A DNA stretch of 64,000 nt from CAVTHW01 sp963734625 (GTDB lineage Bacteria > Acidobacteriota > Terriglobia > Bryobacterales > Bryobacteraceae), in the NCBI GenBank assembly GCA_963734625.1, contig CAVTHW010000003.1, positions 310,001 through 374,000 of the forward strand, read 5' to 3'. The position numbers were made by a program, and so were the translations under genes. The notes beneath the pieces are model-generated. The model ran no database searches and had not been told where the DNA came from. It saw nothing but the letters and a program-made list of their open reading frames with translations. Within the stretch, counting starts at the first letter, position 1. Every line of letters begins with the position of its first letter. Positions 25,992 to 34,008 of the stretch are shown piece by piece.

Positions 25992-27380
25992 CTAGGCGGC
26001 ATCCAAGGCCATTTTCCCTGGGTTCAAGATGTTGTTGGGGTCGAAGGCCCTCTTGATGGCCCGCATCATTTCCATTGAGACCGCATCGTGCTCGAGCGTC
26101 ATGAACGGCGCCTTGGACAGCCCGATGCCGTGCTCGCCGGTCAGTGTCCCCCCCAGTTCGATGACCAGTTTGAACAAGTCGGCGCTGGCGGCCTCCATCT
26201 TCTCGACCTCCACCGGATCGTATCCGTCGTAGAGGATCTGCGGATGCAGGTTCCCGTCGCCGGCATGACCGAAGGTCGCAATCTGGATCTGGTGCTTATC
26301 CGCGATCGCCCCGATTCCCTTCAGCAGGGCCGGCACCTTTCCGATGGGGGCCGTCACATCCTCCAGCACGAAGTGGGTCTTGATCCGCGCCAGCACGGCG
26401 TAAGCCGACTTGCGCGCCTTCCAAAGCTGGGCCGCCTCCGCCTCCGATTGCGCCTGCTTGATCTCCCTGGGATGGTTCTTGCGGAACGCCTCGATGACCT
26501 TCTGCATCTGGTAGGCCGTCTCTTCCTGGGTGTACCCGTCGGTTTCCGCCAGCAGCAGCGCATCCACTTCCGGAAGGTTCAGGTCGGTGTTCTGGTTGAT
26601 GGCCATGATGGTCTGCCGGCCCAGAATCTCCAGCACGCTGGGGATAATGCCGCAGTGCATGACATCGCCCACGGCCCGGCCGGCATCCTCCAGATCGTCG
26701 AAAGTAGCCATGACGGTACAGGACACGCCGGTGGGCTTGGGGTTGATCTTCAGGGTGATCTCCGTTATGACGCCCAACGTTCCTTCCGATCCCACCAGTA
26801 GGCGCGTGAGATCGTAGCCCGAGACGTTCTTGATGGCCTTGCCACCGGTCCGCAAAATGCGCCCGTCGGCGAGCACCACCTGAAGTCCGAGAACGTAATC
26901 GCGCGTGGTGCCGTACTTGGCGCCCTTGATGCCGCCGGCATTGGTCCCCACGGCGCCGCCCATGGTGCAGACTTTCCCGCTGGAGGGGTCCGGAGGAAAG
27001 AAGAACCCGTAGGGCGCCAGCGCCTTGTCCAGGTCGGCGTACACCACGCCCGGTTGCACCACCGCCAGGCGGTCACCGATGCTGAGTTCGAGGATCTTGT
27101 TCATCCGGGTCAGGTCCATGACGATGCCCCCTTTGGCCGGCACCGAGAGGCCGGACAGACCGGTGCCCGCGCCGCGCGGGATCACCGGGATGCTCTCCCG
27201 GCTGGCCAGCTTGAGGACTTCGGAAACCTGCCCGGTGTTTTCAACCCAAATCGCGCACGAGGGTCTGCCCCTTTGCTCGGAAGCGTCGTAGGAATAAGAC
27301 ACCATGTCAATCAGGCTGTCCGTATAATTCTGCTGACCCACGATCTGGATCAGGGCTGCTTTGATCTTCTCATCCACCAT
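25992..27380 (-). CDS. glcD: FAD-linked 2-hydroxyacid oxidase, GlcD type
   Basis: This 462-residue flavoprotein of the VAO/PCMH family probably oxidises D-lactate or glycolate. The FAD domain (about 40-220) shows the pyrophosphate-binding segments VIPRGAGTGLSGLSVPAKGG and MGGAVGTNAGGIKGAKYG. The C-terminal substrate domain has FGHAGDGNLHP (metal-type His) and TLTGEHGIGLSK. It has no membrane anchor, so electrons must leave through the adjacent GlcF-like protein. The LarA-type racemase in the same operon points to lactate as the substrate, though glycolate cannot be excluded. Confidence 0.92.
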   Translation of the reverse strand: MVDEKIKAALIQIVGQQNYTDSLIDMVSYSYDASEQRGRPSCAIWVENTGQVSEVLKLASRESIPVIPRGAGTGLSGLSVPAKGGIVMDLTRMNKILELSIGDRLAVVQPGVVYADLDKALAPYGFFFPPDPSSGKVCTMGGAVGTNAGGIKGAKYGTTRDYVLGLQVVLADGRILRTGGKAIKNVSGYDLTRLLVGSEGTLGVITEITLKINPKPTGVSCTVMATFDDLEDAGRAVGDVMHCGIIPSVLEILGRQTIMAINQNTDLNLPEVDALLLAETDGYTQEETAYQMQKVIEAFRKNHPREIKQAQSEAEAAQLWKARKSAYAVLARIKTHFVLEDVTAPIGKVPALLKGIGAIADKHQIQIATFGHAGDGNLHPQILYDGYDPVEVEKMEAASADLFKLVIELGGTLTGEHGIGLSKAPFMTLEHDAVSMEMMRAIKRAFDPNNILNPGKMALDAA

Positions 27381-27408
27381 GACGACTCCTATCTACCATT
27401 CTGAACCC

Positions 27409-28431
27409 TCAATCCCCCGTTGCGCGCTCCGGGGCCAGTGGCACCGGCTCAGGCCGGTGTGGCTGCGCCGCACGCATGGCCAACACCACCGGCGCCATGA
27501 GGATGTGGAACATCCTGCTGAAGGGCAGGTAGGCCACGAAGGCGCCGGTGAGGATCGCGTGCAGGTACCATACATAGCCGTATGCGCCCGTGAGCGCGGG
27601 ACCATTCGAGAACGCCTTGCTGATAAAGTAGCCGAGGAAAGCGAAAGCCGCCATCCCTGAAGCGCCCGTCATCGCGATCCGCATGCCTTCCAGGACAAAT
27701 CCTACTGCGATCACGCCGCCGATCAGGCCCAGAGCCAGGTAATCCTGGCGAGGCAGGCCCGGCACACGCTCCGATCTCCTGGCGATCCCCCGAGCGATGG
27801 CGGCGCAGATGCCGATAATCACCAGGACTCCCGTCAGGTCGAACAGCAGCGCCGTTGCGGGGTGGTTCTTGTCCAGCAGGAACTGGTACCAGGTCGCGCC
27901 CTTCCACAGGTTCTCGCTGATCAGGCCCGCCATCCCCCATGCGAACCGGACCACAAACGGCAGGAAGATGAGCGAGTGTATCGACCAGCGCAAGACGGAC
28001 TGCCGGAAGAGTCTCCTCTGCCCTATCGCGTCCACGGCCAGCGCCTTGAGGATGGCGCCCAGCAGCGCCAGGCCCTTCGCGCGAGTCCCGGAGTCCTCGC
28101 GGCCGCGCAAAGTTCCCGAAAGCCAATAGGAGAGCGCTATGGCGAGCCCGGCCAGGAAGACCAGCAGCGAAACCACCGTGGTCGTGTCACCCGCCACCGA
28201 GAGAGTCGCCGTGTGACACCCGATGCAAAGGACGCTCTTCGCCGGCAGAACCATCGCCGCCGCGCCGACTTTATTCGCCTGGACGTGGCACCTCTGGCAG
28301 TCCTCGCTCTTCCCCGCCCTGGTCATGTTATGCGCTTGGGAAACGCTCCCGGGCTTCGCGGTTCTTTGCCAGACAACTAGCTTTGAACGGGCGTCCACAT
28401 ACCGGCCGGCCGCCGCCCGCGTGACACGCAC
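27409..28431 (-). CDS. NarI/DsrM-type membrane cytochrome b with two heme c motifs (C-terminal part of a frameshifted fusion)
   Basis: In this frame, after two heme-c sites (CQRCH and CIGCH), there are five or six membrane helices, including SLIFLPFVVRFAWGMAGLI and HAILTGAFVAYLPFSRMFHI. The last is the family mark of NarI, DsrM and HmcE, where histidines hold b hemes that exchange electrons with quinone. Read alone from its GTG it would lack a signal peptide, so its heme-c part could not be exported. Near 28402-28418 (a CCGGCCGG run) the frame joins the multiheme cytochrome upstream, and one extra base explains the break. The restored 27409-29278 gene would give a 622-residue protein with eleven heme-c sites. 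Confidence 0.75.
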   Translation of the reverse strand: MRVTRAAAGRYVDARSKLVVWQRTAKPGSVSQAHNMTRAGKSEDCQRCHVQANKVGAAAMVLPAKSVLCIGCHTATLSVAGDTTTVVSLLVFLAGLAIALSYWLSGTLRGREDSGTRAKGLALLGAILKALAVDAIGQRRLFRQSVLRWSIHSLIFLPFVVRFAWGMAGLISENLWKGATWYQFLLDKNHPATALLFDLTGVLVIIGICAAIARGIARRSERVPGLPRQDYLALGLIGGVIAVGFVLEGMRIAMTGASGMAAFAFLGYFISKAFSNGPALTGAYGYVWYLHAILTGAFVAYLPFSRMFHILMAPVVLAMRAAQPHRPEPVPLAPERATGD

Positions 28432-29278
28432 GGCATTCGACCCCGATGTGCGGGTCTTCCTTCAACTCCGCATAGTGAGGCGCCGCCGGAGCGTGGCGCC
28501 CGGTCGCACTCGGGAAAGCGGCGCCCGCTGCCGAATCGGAATGGCAAAGGAGGCAGTTCCCGCGGGCTTGCCCCTTATGTCCGTAGCCGGCCGCGGCCGG
28601 GTGGCATGAAATGCAGGCCTGTTTGGCGTGGGTCGTGCGCCTGTAAGCGGCCTCGTCGATCAAAACCGCGTCTCGCGCCGCCAGCTTCTGAGTCGGCGTC
28701 CCCTTGTTCCCGTGACAGTTAAAACAGAACGTGATGAGCCTGTCCCGGCTGCCCGGGTCGTTGGCCTCGTATGCGTGGCAGGCCAGGCATTTTTCGTCTT
28801 CCGCGGAGCGCTTCGGCAGGGTCTGCCGCGCCTGGTGGCACGCCCCGCACTGGGACCGCAGGCTCTTGTCGAAGGTAATGCGCGACGTCCGGAGGTACTC
28901 CACCTTGAGGTTGGCGTGAGGGTTGTGACAGGTGAGGCAGTTCTGAAACCGGATCGCCTTGACCTCGCGCATGCGTCCATGCTCGTTCTGCTTCAACTTC
29001 TCGTACACCGGAGCGTGGCACTTCCGGCACTTCTCCTCAGCCGAGGCCTTGGACGCCTTGCGGTTCACGTTGCGTGGATCCGGGTGGAGCTTGCTGCGAA
29101 CGATGTCCTCATGACATTTCACGCAAGAGAACTTCTTCGCGTGAGCCGACAAGTGCAGCATCACGGGGTCCAGCAGCCACGAGCCTCGGGCTTGGGCCGC
29201 GGCAGTCGATGCGAGCCCGGCGGCCATCAGGAGGAGCGCTACAAGGGAACCAATGCGAAAACGGAACACGAGACCCAA
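28328..29278 (-). CDS. Multiheme c-type cytochrome, nine CXXCH sites (N-terminal part of a frameshifted fusion)
   Basis: This 316-residue reading frame starts with a signal peptide (FRIGSLVALLLMAAGLASTA). It then shows nine heme-binding motifs: CVKCH, CRKCH, CLTCH, CGACH, CLACH, CFNCH, CISCH, CLLCH and CRACH. This resembles cytochrome c3/DmsE-like multiheme proteins of the periplasm. After CRACHAGGGR the read frame runs into meaningless sequence, while the neighbouring frame continues sensibly into the NarI-type membrane domain, so the two probably form one protein. It would pass electrons between periplasmic partners and the membrane b-heme subunit. Confidence 0.8.
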   Translation of the reverse strand: MGLVFRFRIGSLVALLLMAAGLASTAAAQARGSWLLDPVMLHLSAHAKKFSCVKCHEDIVRSKLHPDPRNVNRKASKASAEEKCRKCHAPVYEKLKQNEHGRMREVKAIRFQNCLTCHNPHANLKVEYLRTSRITFDKSLRSQCGACHQARQTLPKRSAEDEKCLACHAYEANDPGSRDRLITFCFNCHGNKGTPTQKLAARDAVLIDEAAYRRTTHAKQACISCHPAAAGYGHKGQARGNCLLCHSDSAAGAAFPSATGRHAPAAPHYAELKEDPHIGVECRACHAGGGRPVCGRPFKASCLAKNREARERFPSA

Positions 29279-29346
29279 TTCTCCGAAATCCAGTAAAGCT
29301 ACATTCTAGCCCTTTTTCCAGCGCGGAAAATGCGTCTGTCCCCTTT

Positions 29347-30606
29347 TTAGCCGCGGAGCTTGCCCACTACGTAAGGGCCCTCCGGTGAGACCGCCGTCCG
29401 TGGATGTTGCGGCAGCAAAGCATCGAGTGCCGGTTGCAGATCCTCCACCTTGACGGCGCCCATCTTCTCGACGTCTTCCCGGGACAGGCCGGGCGAAGAG
29501 ATGTACACCCGTCCTGCGTGATCCAGGGCCTGATAGATGTTCTGGGCGCACCACTGATCGATAACGAAATCCTTGGGGTCGCCGTGACGCGTGGAGAACT
29601 CCTTCAAACTGGCGACCGAGCGCAAGATGCCCGAGAACTCAGGGCTGCCGAGTCCTTCACCGCATCCGCAGGCCACCACCATGGTTCCGCCCTTCTTCAA
29701 AATATCCTTGGCGCAAGTCATCGCCTTGGCGACCTGGTAGAACGTGGCGTCCAGCGGAAAGCCTCCGCCCGAGGTGATGACCATATCGAAAGGCTTGTCC
29801 ACCGGAACCGTCGAATGCCGCGCCACAACCTCGCACCCCGCGCGGTGCGCATGGTCGAAATGGCCGGCATACACCCCGGCCACCTGCCGGGTCTTGTTAA
29901 GCACCACGTTCACGATGAAGTCCACTCCGACCATCCGCGAGATGCGAACGCCGTACTCGTGAAACGGATTCCCGTCCAGCAGGCAGTTAGTGACCTTGGG
30001 ATGCTCGATCATCGCGTAGGCGTGCATGAACTGCATGGTCCTGAAACTGGAGATGCCCGGCAGGATGGCCTTGCGCCCGCCGGAGAAGCCCGCGTAGAAA
30101 TGCGGCTCGATGAGGCCGGTCAGGATTTTCAAATCCGCATCCAGGTAGTGACGGTTTACCTCGATAGGCGCTCCGTCGATCACGTCCACCCGCCGGTAGT
30201 TCTGCTCGTCCCGGCAATAGTGGTTCACAATCCGGTAGCGGTCCACGATGTCCCGTCCCAGCATGCCGGCCAATTCCTCGCCGAGGTTCGGCCGGTGCAT
30301 GCCGGTGGCGACCAGAATCGTAATTGCCTCCCTGGCGATCCCTGACGATTGGAGCGTTTCCAGCAGCGGCAGGAGGATGGTCTGGTTGGGCACCGGACGG
30401 GTGATGTCGGAGATCACGATGCAGGCGTTTCTTCTGCCCTTCGCTATTTCCGCCAAAGGAGGGCTTTCGATGGGACGGGCCAGCGCCTCGCGCACCGCGC
30501 CCGCCGGATCGGCCAGCGCATCGAGCGCCCGCATCTCAAGCACGGCTGTCGACGCCGGGAGTTCCAAACTCAGGCTCTTCCGGCCACACTGCAAGTCAAT
30601 GTTCAT
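29347..30606 (-). CDS. larA: LarA-family nickel-pincer racemase (lactate racemase-like)
   Basis: This 419-residue protein has the LarA active-site pattern: Arg70 in SDITRPVPN, His104 in ATGMHRPN, His169 in IEPHFYAGF and Lys179 in SGGRKAILPG, ten residues after the histidine as in Lactobacillus LarA, where that Lys binds the nickel-pincer cofactor. The enzyme would interconvert D- and L-lactate or another 2-hydroxyacid in the cytoplasm. It is the first gene of the leftward operon with the GlcD-type oxidase. The cofactor genes larB, larC and larE are not in the window. Many LarA homologues act on other hydroxyacids, so the substrate is inferred. Confidence 0.88.
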   Translation of the reverse strand: MNIDLQCGRKSLSLELPASTAVLEMRALDALADPAGAVREALARPIESPPLAEIAKGRRNACIVISDITRPVPNQTILLPLLETLQSSGIAREAITILVATGMHRPNLGEELAGMLGRDIVDRYRIVNHYCRDEQNYRRVDVIDGAPIEVNRHYLDADLKILTGLIEPHFYAGFSGGRKAILPGISSFRTMQFMHAYAMIEHPKVTNCLLDGNPFHEYGVRISRMVGVDFIVNVVLNKTRQVAGVYAGHFDHAHRAGCEVVARHSTVPVDKPFDMVITSGGGFPLDATFYQVAKAMTCAKDILKKGGTMVVACGCGEGLGSPEFSGILRSVASLKEFSTRHGDPKDFVIDQWCAQNIYQALDHAGRVYISSPGLSREDVEKMGAVKVEDLQPALDALLPQHPRTAVSPEGPYVVGKLRG

Positions 30607-30630
30607 GAGCTTCTCGGGGATTTAAACTTC

Positions 30631-30636
30631 AGTATA
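30631..30636 (-). promoter_or_regulatory. Candidate -10 element (TATACT) for the leftward larA operon
   Basis: On the minus strand TATACT lies 24 bases before the larA ATG in the 120-base gap between the two divergent operons. No good -35 is seen at 16-18 bases, so a regulator or an alternative sigma factor may be needed. Confidence 0.3.
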
Positions 30637-30673
30637 GCGCCTGACGGCCGTTCAATACCGCAGCAGCGCTGGT

Positions 30674-30703
30674 TTGTCACATCGGTGTTGCGGGCCTTAT
30701 AAT
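30674..30703 (+). promoter_or_regulatory. Strong sigma-70-type promoter for the rightward operon
   Basis: TTGTCA (30674-30679) and TATAAT (30698-30703) are separated by 18 bases, close to the ideal housekeeping promoter. The expected transcript start is near 30710, leaving a leader of about 17 bases before the GTG start at 30727. Confidence 0.65.
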
Positions 30704-30726
30704 TCAGTTTTAGGACACAATCAACC

Positions 30727-31341
30727 GTGCGCATTCGGGGGAAAATTCTGTTTTTGGCGGGGCTACTGGTCTCCTTGGGCGCGGGCTGGCTTGGCTTTCC
30801 CCGGGTCATTTACAGCAGCCGGTCGCAACCGGTGGAGTTCAACCACAAGATCCACGCCCAGAAAGTGGCGTCGCTGTGTGAGGATTGCCACACCTTGCGC
30901 GGCGACGGCAGCTACTCCGGCGTTCCCCGCTTGAGCCAGTGCTCCGGCTGCCACGCGGCGCCCCTGGGTCCAACCAAGGCGGAGCGGGATTTCATCGCTC
31001 GCTACGTGACGCCGAAGCGCCAGCCCGAGTGGGCCGTTTACTCGCGCCAACCCGACAACGTCTGGTTCTCCCATACCCCGCACGTCAAGCGCGCCAAGGT
31101 CAAGTGCGAGCGTTGCCACGGCGATTACGGCACTTCGAGCGGGTCGCGAGTCTACCAGGAGGACCGCATCAGCGGCTACTCGCGCGATATTTGGGGCTAC
31201 ACCGCTACCGTCACCTCCCGGCTTCAGGGGGGAACGTCCCGCCCGGAGTTGATCGCCATCCCGGGCATGAAGATGGACGATTGTATCGACTGCCACCGCA
31301 AAGAAGGCCTTACGCACAGTTGTCTGGATTGCCATAAGTAA
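30727..31341 (+). CDS. Membrane-anchored pentaheme cytochrome c, QrcA-like
   Basis: This 204-residue protein has an N-terminal anchor (ILFLAGLLVSLGAGWLGF) and five heme motifs (CEDCH, CSGCH, CERCH, CIDCH, CLDCH). The stretches NVWFSHTPHVKRAKVKCERC, then RISGYSRDIWG and GMKMDDCIDCH resemble QrcA of the quinone reductase complex of sulfate reducers, whose usual count is six hemes. ActA of alternative complex III has five. It would sit on the periplasmic face and take electrons from soluble cytochromes. It starts the rightward operon ten bases before the molybdopterin-like subunit. Confidence 0.82.
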   Translation: MRIRGKILFLAGLLVSLGAGWLGFPRVIYSSRSQPVEFNHKIHAQKVASLCEDCHTLRGDGSYSGVPRLSQCSGCHAAPLGPTKAERDFIARYVTPKRQPEWAVYSRQPDNVWFSHTPHVKRAKVKCERCHGDYGTSSGSRVYQEDRISGYSRDIWGYTATVTSRLQGGTSRPELIAIPGMKMDDCIDCHRKEGLTHSCLDCHK

Positions 31342-31351
31342 AGGCACGAAC

Positions 31352-33232
31352 ATGGAAAAGAGCCGGAGAGACTTGCTGAAATTCGCGGGCGGCTCGGCCC
31401 TGGGCATCATGTTCACTCCGGTTCCGTGGCGGCTGATCACGGACATTGCGCTCCGGACCCAGAGCTGGCCCGGAATTCCAAGTCCCGCGCGCGGCGAGAT
31501 CAAGGTCAGATTCACCAATTGCCCGCTGTGCCCGGCCGGGTGCGCCGTGCGCGCGCGATGCGTGGGCGATATGCCGGTGTCCCTGGCCGGCGTGAAAGCG
31601 CATCCTCAAAGCGCGGGCGCAATGTGCCCGTTGGGCCTGACCGGTCACCACCTCCCGTATCATCCCGACAGGCTGAAACCGAACTCGTCCGACGTAGCGC
31701 TGGCCGCGGTTGTCAACGCGATCGAAAAGTGCGGCCCCAACGAACGCGTGGCGGTGCTCGATCTTCGTCCCGGCCGCACGGCGTCATGGACCTACCGGCG
31801 CGCCATGGCGGCGGTAAAGAACGGCATCTATCTTACGGGGCCGCGGCCCCTTGGCCGGGCGGCGATAAATCTGGCCAAGGCGCGCACCGTGCTCAGCATC
31901 GGAGCGCCGTTATTCGGCGGCTGGGGAACGCCCGGAAACGTGGCGAGGACGCGGGGCAGTTTCCGCTTGATCCAGGCCGAGCCGCTGGAGTCGCCCACGG
32001 CGACACTGGCCGATCTGTGGCTGCGCATCCGGCCCGGTTCGGGTTCGGCGCTGGCGCTCGGTATCGCCAACGTGCTGCTGGACCGGAAGACGGGACGCCA
32101 GGCGCCCGCCCGGTTGGCGGAAATGGCAGCGGGCTTCACCCCCTCGAAGGCCGCGGCTGCCACGGGTCTCTCAGAGACTCAGATTGTGGAGTTGGCCGGC
32201 GAGTTAACTGGCAATGGACCGGCGCTGGTTCTGGCCGGCGACGAATTGCCTGAGGCTTTGGCGCTCAATCAACTCACCAGTGCTTGGGGACAAACCGTCG
32301 TGGCCCGCCGTGAGGCGCCGGTCCCCGACTCGTGGAACGCGGCCGCGCCGGTTTCGGACCTGTCATCGGTCCCCGACGGCTCGATCCGCGCGCTGCTCAT
32401 CGATGAATCAGCGCCAGGCGACTACATCCCCTGGAACGCAATCGCCAGGAAGCTGGTTCGCGATACCCCGGTAGTCGTGACCTTCGCCTGGGCGCCTCAG
32501 GGTTATGGACGCCACGCGCTGTTCGTGCTGCCCACGGCAGTGTACCCGGAAGTGGCTGACGACATCCCGCCCGCCATCGATTCGCCCACCGCTGCGTTCC
32601 GTATCTCGGCTCCTCTGGTTGCGCCGCCCGCTGGAATGGTGAACCCGGCGGACTTCATCGTCAAGGCGGCGGGGAAGAAGGCCGCGGGTATCCGCGCCCT
32701 GGACGCTCTGCGGGACCGCGCTGACGCCGTTCATAGGTCCGGTCGTGGCTCGCTGTTTACATATGCCGACGGAAAATTTACACCGGTGAGGGAAGTTACG
32801 CCTGAAGTTTTCTGGAAATCCCTGAACGAAGGCGGCTCCTGGGTGGATGCGGAAGGACCGGCTGCGGAGCCGCCGTCTCTCGATTGGACGCCGCTTCAGC
32901 CCGGCTCCGCCGGCGGCGCCGATCTGCCGCTGGTGGCGGTCGTCTCGGAGACCTTCGGGTCGGGCGCTCCGGGTTCGCCGATCATGTCGAAACTCGACCA
33001 GGAATCCAACCTGCGCCTGGGCCCCAAACGCGCGGCCCTCCATCCCGAGACCGCCCGTTCCTGCGGCGTCGAGGACCGCGCGCTGGCTGTACTCGAGACC
33101 CCGCTGGGCAAATGCAACATCAGCGTCATCCTGAATTCGTCCGTTCAACCCGGCGTGGTTGAGGTGGCCGCTGATCCGGAGGTTATCGACCTGTGCGGCG
33201 CGTTTACGCGCGCCAAGGTGGTGCGGGCATGA
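31352..33232 (+). CDS. Molybdopterin-oxidoreductase-like subunit, QrcB-like
   Basis: This 626-residue protein has a twin-arginine start (MEKSRRDLLKFAGG), so it is probably exported folded through Tat. A 4Fe-4S site is formed by Cys57, Cys60, Cys64 and Cys92 (NCPLCPAGC and MCPLGLTGHH). The rest follows the molybdopterin oxidoreductase fold, including a C-terminal cap domain with RLGPKRAALHPETARSCG. It is shorter than catalytic members (usually 700 or more) and I see no convincing Cys, Ser or Asp molybdenum ligand after the Fe-S domain. This matches QrcB, which lost the cofactor. Its ATGA overlap with the next gene shows coupling. Confidence 0.78.
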   Translation: MEKSRRDLLKFAGGSALGIMFTPVPWRLITDIALRTQSWPGIPSPARGEIKVRFTNCPLCPAGCAVRARCVGDMPVSLAGVKAHPQSAGAMCPLGLTGHHLPYHPDRLKPNSSDVALAAVVNAIEKCGPNERVAVLDLRPGRTASWTYRRAMAAVKNGIYLTGPRPLGRAAINLAKARTVLSIGAPLFGGWGTPGNVARTRGSFRLIQAEPLESPTATLADLWLRIRPGSGSALALGIANVLLDRKTGRQAPARLAEMAAGFTPSKAAAATGLSETQIVELAGELTGNGPALVLAGDELPEALALNQLTSAWGQTVVARREAPVPDSWNAAAPVSDLSSVPDGSIRALLIDESAPGDYIPWNAIARKLVRDTPVVVTFAWAPQGYGRHALFVLPTAVYPEVADDIPPAIDSPTAAFRISAPLVAPPAGMVNPADFIVKAAGKKAAGIRALDALRDRADAVHRSGRGSLFTYADGKFTPVREVTPEVFWKSLNEGGSWVDAEGPAAEPPSLDWTPLQPGSAGGADLPLVAVVSETFGSGAPGSPIMSKLDQESNLRLGPKRAALHPETARSCGVEDRALAVLETPLGKCNISVILNSSVQPGVVEVAADPEVIDLCGAFTRAKVVRA

Positions 33233-34008
33233 TTTCGCGCAAGAAGCCGGGCAAAATCTCCCGCTACGGCATGGCTATCGACATCGACAAATGCACGGGC
33301 TGCGGCGATTGTATGGTGGCTTGCGCCGTGGAAAACAATGTTCCGCCGGCCCGCGAGGGCGCAACCGAACGCAAAGGCCTCACCTGGCTCCGCGTCTTCA
33401 AGGTGGACAACGGCCGGGACTACCCCGACAAGCGATCCGTGTTTGTGCCCATGATGTGCCAGCAGTGCGGCGAAGAGACGCCCTGCTACCTGGTCTGCCC
33501 CCAGCATGCGGTGGACGTGGATCCCTCCACTGGAATCGTGGGCCAGATTCCGGTGCGCTGCCTCGGCTGCCGCTATTGCATGGCGGCTTGTCCCTATCAT
33601 GTGCGCTATTTCAACTGGTGGGATCCGAAGTGGCCCGCCGGCATGGAGAAGACTTTGAATCCCGACGTGGCGCCCCGCCAGCGCGGCGTGGTGGAGAAGT
33701 GCAATTTCTGTCACGGACGGTGGCACGCCGCCAGACAGCGGGCCGACGCCGCCGGCAAGGATGAAATTCTGCCCGGCGATTACGTGCCGGCCTGCGTGGA
33801 GGTCTGCCCTACCGGCGCTATTCAATTCGGCGATCTGAACGATCCTTCGAGCGAACCCGCGCTAGCCGCCAAGCAAGCCGGCAGCTTCCGCATGTTGGAG
33901 AAGCTGCACACCGATCCCAAGGTTTACTACCGGTCCAAGAGAGAGTGGGTGAGGAAGATCGGAGAAGCGTCCGAGGCGCCGCCGGAAAAGGGGAACCCGC
34001 GTGGATAA
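33229..34008 (+). CDS. Four-cluster 4Fe-4S ferredoxin subunit, QrcC/PsrB-like
   Basis: This 259-residue electron-transfer subunit has four 4Fe-4S motifs: CTGCGDCMVAC, then CQQCGEETPCYLVCP, CLGCRYCMAACPY, and a split pair CNFCH with CVEVCPTG. This is the normal layout of the PsrB/QrcC/DmsB family, wiring a molybdopterin-like subunit to an NrfD membrane subunit. ATG 33229 is used because it overlaps the preceding stop. No signal peptide is seen, so export would depend on the Tat-bearing partner. Its stop overlaps the GTG start of the NrfD gene. Confidence 0.88.
   Translation: MISRKKPGKISRYGMAIDIDKCTGCGDCMVACAVENNVPPAREGATERKGLTWLRVFKVDNGRDYPDKRSVFVPMMCQQCGEETPCYLVCPQHAVDVDPSTGIVGQIPVRCLGCRYCMAACPYHVRYFNWWDPKWPAGMEKTLNPDVAPRQRGVVEKCNFCHGRWHAARQRADAAGKDEILPGDYVPACVEVCPTGAIQFGDLNDPSSEPALAAKQAGSFRMLEKLHTDPKVYYRSKREWVRKIGEASEAPPEKGNPRG

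Noticed and set aside
23217..26000. Classical sHdr sulfur-oxidation locus
   Set aside because: HdrA and the sHdr C1B1A/C2B2 order are absent; instead a GlcD-type oxidase is present. Only the lipoyl carrier and lipoate genes are shared.
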